Source: Blastomyces gilchristii SLH14081 (taxonomy: Eukaryota; Ascomycota; Eurotiomycetes; Onygenales; Ajellomycetaceae). Taken from it: a stretch of 11,676 bases of DNA. The number at the start of each line of letters is the position of its first letter. The stretch's first letter is position 1. Under the pieces are notes generated by a model, which was given only the letters and a program-made list of their open reading frames with translations, had not been told where the DNA came from and did no database searches. The DNA is taken from positions 5,342,433 through 5,354,108 of the forward strand of contig NW_003101681.1 in assembly GCF_000003855.2 (NCBI RefSeq). Direction: 5' to 3'. A program made the translations under genes and the position numbers. Positions 8,922-11,676 of the stretch are shown one piece after another.

Positions 8922-9031
8922 ATTCTCAGTCATTCTTGATCACTGATCCTCAGCCGCCACAAATGCATATGCTTCAATTCTCAGTCATTCTCAATCACCG
9001 ATTCTCAGCTGCTACAAATGTGTGTATATTC
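8922..9031 (+). repeat. 55-bp tandem duplication in the 3' LTR
   Basis: Two units begin ATTCTCAGTCATTCT at 8922 and 8977 and continue with ATCAC(T/C)GAT(C/T)CTCAG and ACAAATG. The 5' LTR has one unit (about 3565-3619), which accounts for the 54-bp length difference. LTRs are identical when inserted, so one LTR gained or lost a unit afterwards. Confidence 0.8.
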
Positions 9032-9072
9032 TTCCACTCTGAAGCTCCACCGCGTACACCATCACATACATG

Positions 9073-9080
9073 TATAAATA
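9073..9080 (+). promoter_or_regulatory. TATA box of the 3' LTR
   Basis: TATAAATA, identical to 3661-3668, and again 55 bp upstream of the self-primer block at 9128. Confidence 0.6.
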
Positions 9081-9127
9081 TTCACCTTGATCACTGATTC
9101 TCGCACTTTCTCTTTCTTTTCTTCTTC

Positions 9128-9138
9128 AACATTTTTAC
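9128..9138 (+). promoter_or_regulatory. Self-primer block, 3' LTR copy
   Basis: AACATTTTTAC is the exact reverse complement of the primer-binding site at 3787-3797. In the genomic RNA of a self-primed element the equivalent bases at the 5' end fold onto that site. Confidence 0.7.
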
Positions 9139-9196
9139 CTTTGTTATATAAGACCTATCAATATAATACCGATCTATTCAGCGTAGGCCTCTTACA

Positions 9197-9201
9197 TCAA
9201 T
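9197..9201. repeat. Right target-site duplication (TCAAT)
   Basis: Exact copy of 3470-3474, directly after the CA end of the 3' LTR. Confidence 0.9.
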
Positions 9202-9317
9202 CTCTTGCAGAATCTATTGAATATTAAGGTATTAAAACTAGATTTAATATATCTCACTATGCAGAGATCAAAGACTCAGTCAGATCTTGAGATATACTGA
9301 TTTTATAGTTATTATAT

Positions 9318-9650
9318 CTACTGATTATGTATCAGATACAGTTGCTGAGATATCTTTTCATATTTTTCTACTGAGAATGAGCCTGATTAAAAGAGGCGGT
9401 ACAAGAGTGAGACTTGATGTTAATGTCTTAATATATCAAAGACAGACAGAGATTTCATGAAGAATGCACTTCAGATATATTCATTGATTATATACTTGAT
9501 ATTATTATCAAGGTATCTTTTTGTATTTTTCTGCTGAAGGTGAGCCAGATTGGAAAGAGTGATATATAAGTGAGACTTGGCATTAATGTTTTGAAACATC
9601 AAAGATAGACAGGGTTTTTACAGAAGTTACTTCTCAGATATCTTCATAAT
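9318..9650. repeat. Two-unit degenerate tandem repeat, period about 163 bp
   Basis: Unit 1 (about 9318-9480) and unit 2 (about 9481-9650) share, in order, TATCTTTT(C/T)(A/G)TATTTTTCT, TGAGCC(T/A)GATT, AAGAG, AGTGAGACTT, TTAATGT, CATCAAAGA-like sequence, AGACAG and CTTC(T)CAGATAT. Most differences are transitions. Both units keep TGAGCC, and unit 1 also keeps GGCGG (about 9397), rare in this window. No coding frame is convincing. It belongs to the sequence into which the LTR element inserted. Confidence 0.7.
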
Positions 9651-9722
9651 TACAGAACAGAGATCTTTTAAAATTAAGAAGATTGATGCATATGACTAGA
9701 TCTCTTCACCTTACAATTTATA

Positions 9723-9962
9723 TGGCAATTTGGCCCGGGGTTGTGGTGTGATAGGGGTGAATGAGGGATAATCCCACACAAAAGTTTCAAACAATGTCTG
9801 GTTCACATTTGGCTGAATAACTCCACCACCACACGGGGTATGCAGTCGTCGATAGGGTCAAAATACTTGTATGATCAAGGGCTTTTCAATGAATCTATCA
9901 GCGAGTTCCTATTTGAAAAATTAAGTGAGTTTGTAATAAAGTGGTTCAGAAAAAGCTCCTGA
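9723..9962 (+). other. Unmutated island with a 65-codon open frame
   Basis: From GGCAATTTGGCCCGGGG onward about 200 bp keep CC, GG and CG (CCCGGGG, ACACGGGG, TCGTCGA, GCGAG), in sharp contrast with both sides. On the plus strand one frame is open from 9765 to the TGA at 9960-9962 and keeps TGG and CGG codons; its first Met is at 9840. Upstream, the same frame has one TGA at 9762 and is otherwise open from about 9720. I do not recognise the product. The island may be a single-copy host fragment, a recently arrived repeat not yet mutated, or a piece of an element below the length that triggers the mutation. The reverse strand is also open here, as the C-terminal part of the frame at 9875-10150. 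Confidence 0.45.
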
Positions 9963-10150
9963 CAGATAATTGTTATATTTAATATAAAAACTGCTAAAAA
10001 TACACAGACTTCAAGAAAGCTGAATATCAGAGTAAGAACTTGGTATTTCTCGATTTCTTTCTTCTTTCTTCTCTGCAGAATTTCAATCTCAGAGATAGTA
10101 TTTGAGAAAGCATCTTTTTTCACATTAACTGAGTGTATTTTTGAACTCAT
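9875..10150 (-). pseudogene. Element X reading frame, right copy, joined across a deletion
   Basis: On the minus strand ATG 10150 opens a 91-codon frame. The first 38 residues correspond to the left-hand copy (2545-2430) and are charged and helical, with DAFSN and ISEIEIL. From about 10035 the frame crosses the internal deletion and enters the distal segment of X, then the unmutated island, so the rest is probably read-through without biological meaning; it is hydrophobic for about 25 residues. This copy keeps the ATG that the left copy lost. Its full-length partner and function are unknown. Confidence 0.35.
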
Positions 10151-10679
10151 TTTACTCTCTGAATGAAAAGTTGATCAGACTATTTCAAATGAGAGATTTA
10201 TCAGTCTATTTTCAAATGAAAAGTTAATCAGACTGTTTCAATTGAGAGATTTATTAGTCTATTTTCAATTGAAAAGTTAATCAGACTGCTTCAAAAGAAG
10301 AATGAAGGCCTTTTATGTGTAAAATATCTGATTTTTTTCACACTAGTTTAGTAACTGGATTAGATTTTTGAAGAGAATCTAATAAACTAAAATTAATTTT
10401 TAAGATAAATCAATAAAATCTTTAGTCTCTTTCTTGAAATACAGTGAGAAAAAGTATGATATTAATTAATAATAAATCAGATAATATAACAGTTTTTGAG
10501 AGAAAAACTGACAAAAAATATGTTAATTTTTTACAGAGAAATTGATTAAAACTATTCAATTTTATTCTAAATTATTCAATTCTTCTCACACAATAAGTGT
10601 GCAACTCAAATCAGTTAATAAAAAGTGTAAAAAAGAATTAAGTATTAATAAAAGCTCTTCAGTCACTGAAAAAGTAATT
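9961..10679 (-). repeat. Element X, right copy with internal deletion
   Basis: 10034-10679 matches 2429-3076, and 9961-10033 matches 307-391, so about 2.04 kb present between these segments on the left is missing here. The junction lies near AAGAACT at 10034-10040. The LINE 3' tail begins at the right end (10677), so this copy either ends there or was interrupted by the LINE. Short copies with both ends kept are typical of non-autonomous derivatives of DNA transposons, but they also arise from simple deletion in retroelements. Confidence 0.6.
10162..10300. repeat. 53-bp minisatellite in element X (right copy)
   Basis: Three units start at 10162, 10215 and 10267, with the same core GAAAAGTT(G/A)ATCAGACT as the left copy. 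The unit number is conserved in the two copies, so the array predates their separation. Confidence 0.7.
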
Positions 10680-10697
10680 ATTATTATTATTATTATT
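10677..10697 (-). repeat. LINE 3' tail, seven ATT (AAT on the minus strand) triplets
   Basis: An uninterrupted (ATT)7 at the point where the two element X copies stop matching. On the minus strand it follows the LINE hairpins as a run of AAT/TAA. Some LINEs, for example the Drosophila I factor, end in TAA repeats instead of poly(A). The microsatellite is therefore best read as the element's own tail. Confidence 0.7.
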
Positions 10698-10707
10698 CTT
10701 CAATTAT

Positions 10708-10737
10708 AGATGTATACAGTCAGAGACTATGACATCT
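10708..10737 (-). ncRNA. Second terminal hairpin of the LINE
   Basis: AGATGT (10708-10713) pairs with ACATCT (10732-10737), and inside it AGTC pairs with GACT (about 10718-10721 and 10725-10728) around a 3-nt loop, leaving a small internal loop of 4 and 3 nt. It lies one base from the first hairpin and 10 bases from the triplet tail, so the two stem-loops form one compact 3' structure. Confidence 0.55.
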
Positions 10738-10738
10738 A

Positions 10739-10761
10739 CCTGAGAACTTTTAGTTCTCAGG
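10739..10761 (-). ncRNA. Perfect 10-bp hairpin near the LINE 3' end
   Basis: CCTGAGAACT (10739-10748) and AGTTCTCAGG (10752-10761) are exact reverse complements around a 3-nt loop. The stem keeps GG and CC although the surroundings have mostly lost them. Several LINE families carry a 3' stem-loop that their reverse transcriptase recognises; that role is inferred here. Confidence 0.65.
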
Positions 10762-11051
10762 GTTTTTCCTATATCTGTAAAGTTAACTATTATACATTCA
10801 TCAATTTCAGATATGCAAAATCAGAAAATTCCAGCTCAGAATACAAAAACTGTTTACAAATTGCAGTGTTTTAACATCATCTCATACTTTGAAATCATTT
10901 GACAATATCATGACAAAGGAAAGGAGAACACAGTCTTAAAGATAGACATATTAAAAAGATAGATAGAAAGAAATTGAAAGAAAAAGATACAATAAAGAAA
11001 GACTGTAATAAAACAAATTATTAAAAGATAGTATATAGCTGTTTTAACAGA
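10762..11051 (-). other. LINE 3' UTR
   Basis: Non-coding stretch between the ORF2 stop and the terminal hairpins, read on the minus strand. It is pyrimidine-rich in its first half (11020-10920) and has no open frame of note. Reverse transcription of a LINE starts from this end of the RNA. Confidence 0.6.
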
Positions 11052-11676
11052 CTATATCTGATTGATTTCCTCCTCTTCATATTCAGATAATTCTGAATTT
11101 AGCCATTTTCTTATAGCTGCTTGAGTTTCTGATAGAAAGTCTATTAAGTATTTAATTCCTGTCTCAGTTGAGAATAAGAATCTCATATTTAATTGATTTA
11201 GATCATACTTCTCTTTCAAACTGGCTCTGAGACTATTGTATAATGCACAGTGCATTACAATATAGTCAGAATTCTCATTTATATTGCAGAATGAGCATTC
11301 TATTGAGTCAAATCTATCATCAAATCTTTGTATATAAGATTTGAAATAGTCATATTCTAGTTTCAGCTGTATTATAGATGAGAATATTTTCTTTTTATAT
11401 TTAATTGAACAAGATTTCTACTTGGGTTTTGTTTCAAATCTTGAATAATGTATACTCTTCTTTTATTTCTACCAGCTTTCATTTCACTTGTCTAAATAAG
11501 ATTCTTTTATTTTTCACTTTATAAAAGACTAGGATACAATTTTTTGAATAGATCTGCTTAATTCTGCACTCTTTTTTACAGCTGAATCAGCCAATTCATT
11601 ACCATGAATATTCATATAAGTAGAAACTTAGTGTAGATGAATTATCAGCTTTGATATTCTTCTCTTTTGAATTTTC
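11052..11676 (-). pseudogene. LINE ORF2 C-terminus (RNase H and zinc knuckle), broken, partial
   Basis: The frame is continuous from the window edge to TAG at 11054-11052, with about eight stops between 11644 and 11430 and none in the last 67 codons and beyond. RNase H end: IHGNELADSAVKKSAEL at about 11609-11559, with the final catalytic Asp kept and the earlier conserved His read as Tyr. An FSSIIQLKL block (about 11385-11359) corresponds to the conserved stretch before the knuckle. Knuckle: C-x2-C at about 11303-11292, then DYIVMHC, where families usually have EHVLLxC; the His reads Tyr, another C-to-T change. The end ETGIKYLIDFLSETQ-like tail is usual for the clade. The protein would nick target DNA and copy the RNA in place; this copy is dead. 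Confidence 0.85.

Larger units (their letters stand above)
3475..9196 (+). mobile_element. Ty3/gypsy chromovirus (LTR retrotransposon), complete but inactivated
   Basis: A structurally complete element of 5722 bp: 5' LTR (3475-3784), self-priming site (3787-3797), leader, gag (4233-5156), pol (5126-8806), a short purine-rich tract (8818-8827) and 3' LTR (8833-9196), with perfect TCAAT duplications outside. The domain order protease, reverse transcriptase, RNase H, integrase, chromodomain assigns it to the chromoviruses of Ty3/gypsy (Metaviridae). Self-primed elements such as Tf1, sushi and skippy share the priming signal. Every coding domain is broken by stops, yet the long pol frame shows no frameshift, as expected from point-mutating genome defence. 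It cannot encode its own proteins now. Confidence 0.95.
8833..9196 (+). repeat. 3' LTR
   Basis: 364 bp, from TGTGACAGGCTG to CCTCTTACA. It matches the 5' LTR throughout but carries one extra 55-bp tandem unit (8922-8976 next to 8977-9031). It has a TATA box at 9073-9080 and the self-primer block at 9128-9138. The right half keeps more C and G than the same part of the 5' LTR, while the left half keeps less. Confidence 0.95.
10677..11676 (-). mobile_element. Tad1-like LINE, 3' end (runs off the window)
   Basis: A non-LTR retrotransposon on the minus strand. From the right edge it shows the end of ORF2 (RNase H and C-terminal zinc knuckle, stop at 11054-11052), then a 3' UTR of about 350 bp, two hairpins (10761-10739 and 10737-10708), and a tail of seven AAT triplets (10697-10677). 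RNase H followed by a Cys/His C-terminus is the layout of Tad1-clade LINEs of fungi. The 5' part with endonuclease and reverse transcriptase lies beyond the window. No target duplication can be checked. Confidence 0.8.

Noticed and set aside
9875..10035. Hydrophobic C-terminal half of the right-hand X frame as a membrane protein
   Set aside because: It is read across a deletion junction and then antisense to another open frame in the unmutated island, and it is not present in the left copy in that arrangement.
10621..10700. The (ATT)n as a stand-alone microsatellite
   Set aside because: It is placed exactly between the LINE hairpins and the end of similarity between the X copies, which a LINE tail explains better.
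1..11676. Bacterial, phage or plasmid accessory region, CRISPR array or defence island
   Set aside because: The window has LTRs with a 5-bp target duplication, chromodomain pol, a LINE and RIP-like damage. The tandem repeats at 1458-1751, 2557-2696 and 9318-9650 are adjacent units without spacers.
1..11676. tRNA, rRNA or other housekeeping RNA genes
   Set aside because: No cloverleaf with the B-box core GGTTCGA-type sequence or any rRNA-like stretch was seen on either strand; such sequences need CG and GG, which are nearly absent here.

Overview
The window reads as an AT-rich transposon graveyard from a filamentous fungus, probably an ascomycete (Pezizomycotina); I see no intact host gene. 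The pointers are a chromodomain-bearing Ty3/gypsy retrotransposon, a Tad1-like LINE, and coding frames riddled with stops that can be explained by C-to-T / G-to-A transitions without frame breaks. That is the mark of repeat-induced point mutation (RIP) or a related deamination process. CG, CC and GG are almost absent over long stretches while CA stays common, so the mutation context is not the CpA type best known from Neurospora.

Layout. (1) 1-3076: mostly decayed sequence. It holds a possible plus-strand coiled-coil coding relic (722-1240), a degenerate tandem repeat (1458-1751), and one copy of an unidentified repeat family ('element X', minus strand) with a broken serine-rich reading frame (2159-2545) and a 53-bp minisatellite. 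(2) 3077-3469: AT-rich, nothing recognised. (3) 3475-9196: one complete Ty3/gypsy chromovirus of 5722 bp, flanked by a perfect 5-bp duplication TCAAT. It has two LTRs with TG...CA ends, TATA boxes, an 11-nt primer-binding site exactly complementary to the LTR (self-priming), gag with a CCHC knuckle, and a -1-frame pol in the order protease, reverse transcriptase, RNase H, integrase, chromodomain. gag and pol carry many stops and are dead. (4) 9202-9962: a two-unit degenerate tandem repeat, then a sharply bounded island (9723-9962) that still has CG, CC and GG. (5) 9961-10679: a second copy of element X with an internal deletion of about 2 kb. (6) 10677-11676: the 3' end of a LINE on the minus strand, running off the window, with RNase H and a zinc-knuckle C-terminus, a 3' UTR with two hairpins, and a (TAA)n-type tail.

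The elements look nested or stacked. The LTR element sits between the two X copies, and the LINE tail abuts X at the point where the similarity between the X copies ends. No new cellular system is visible. The most interesting points are the self-priming signal, the unusual mutation context, the hairpin-plus-triplet LINE tail and the unmutated island.
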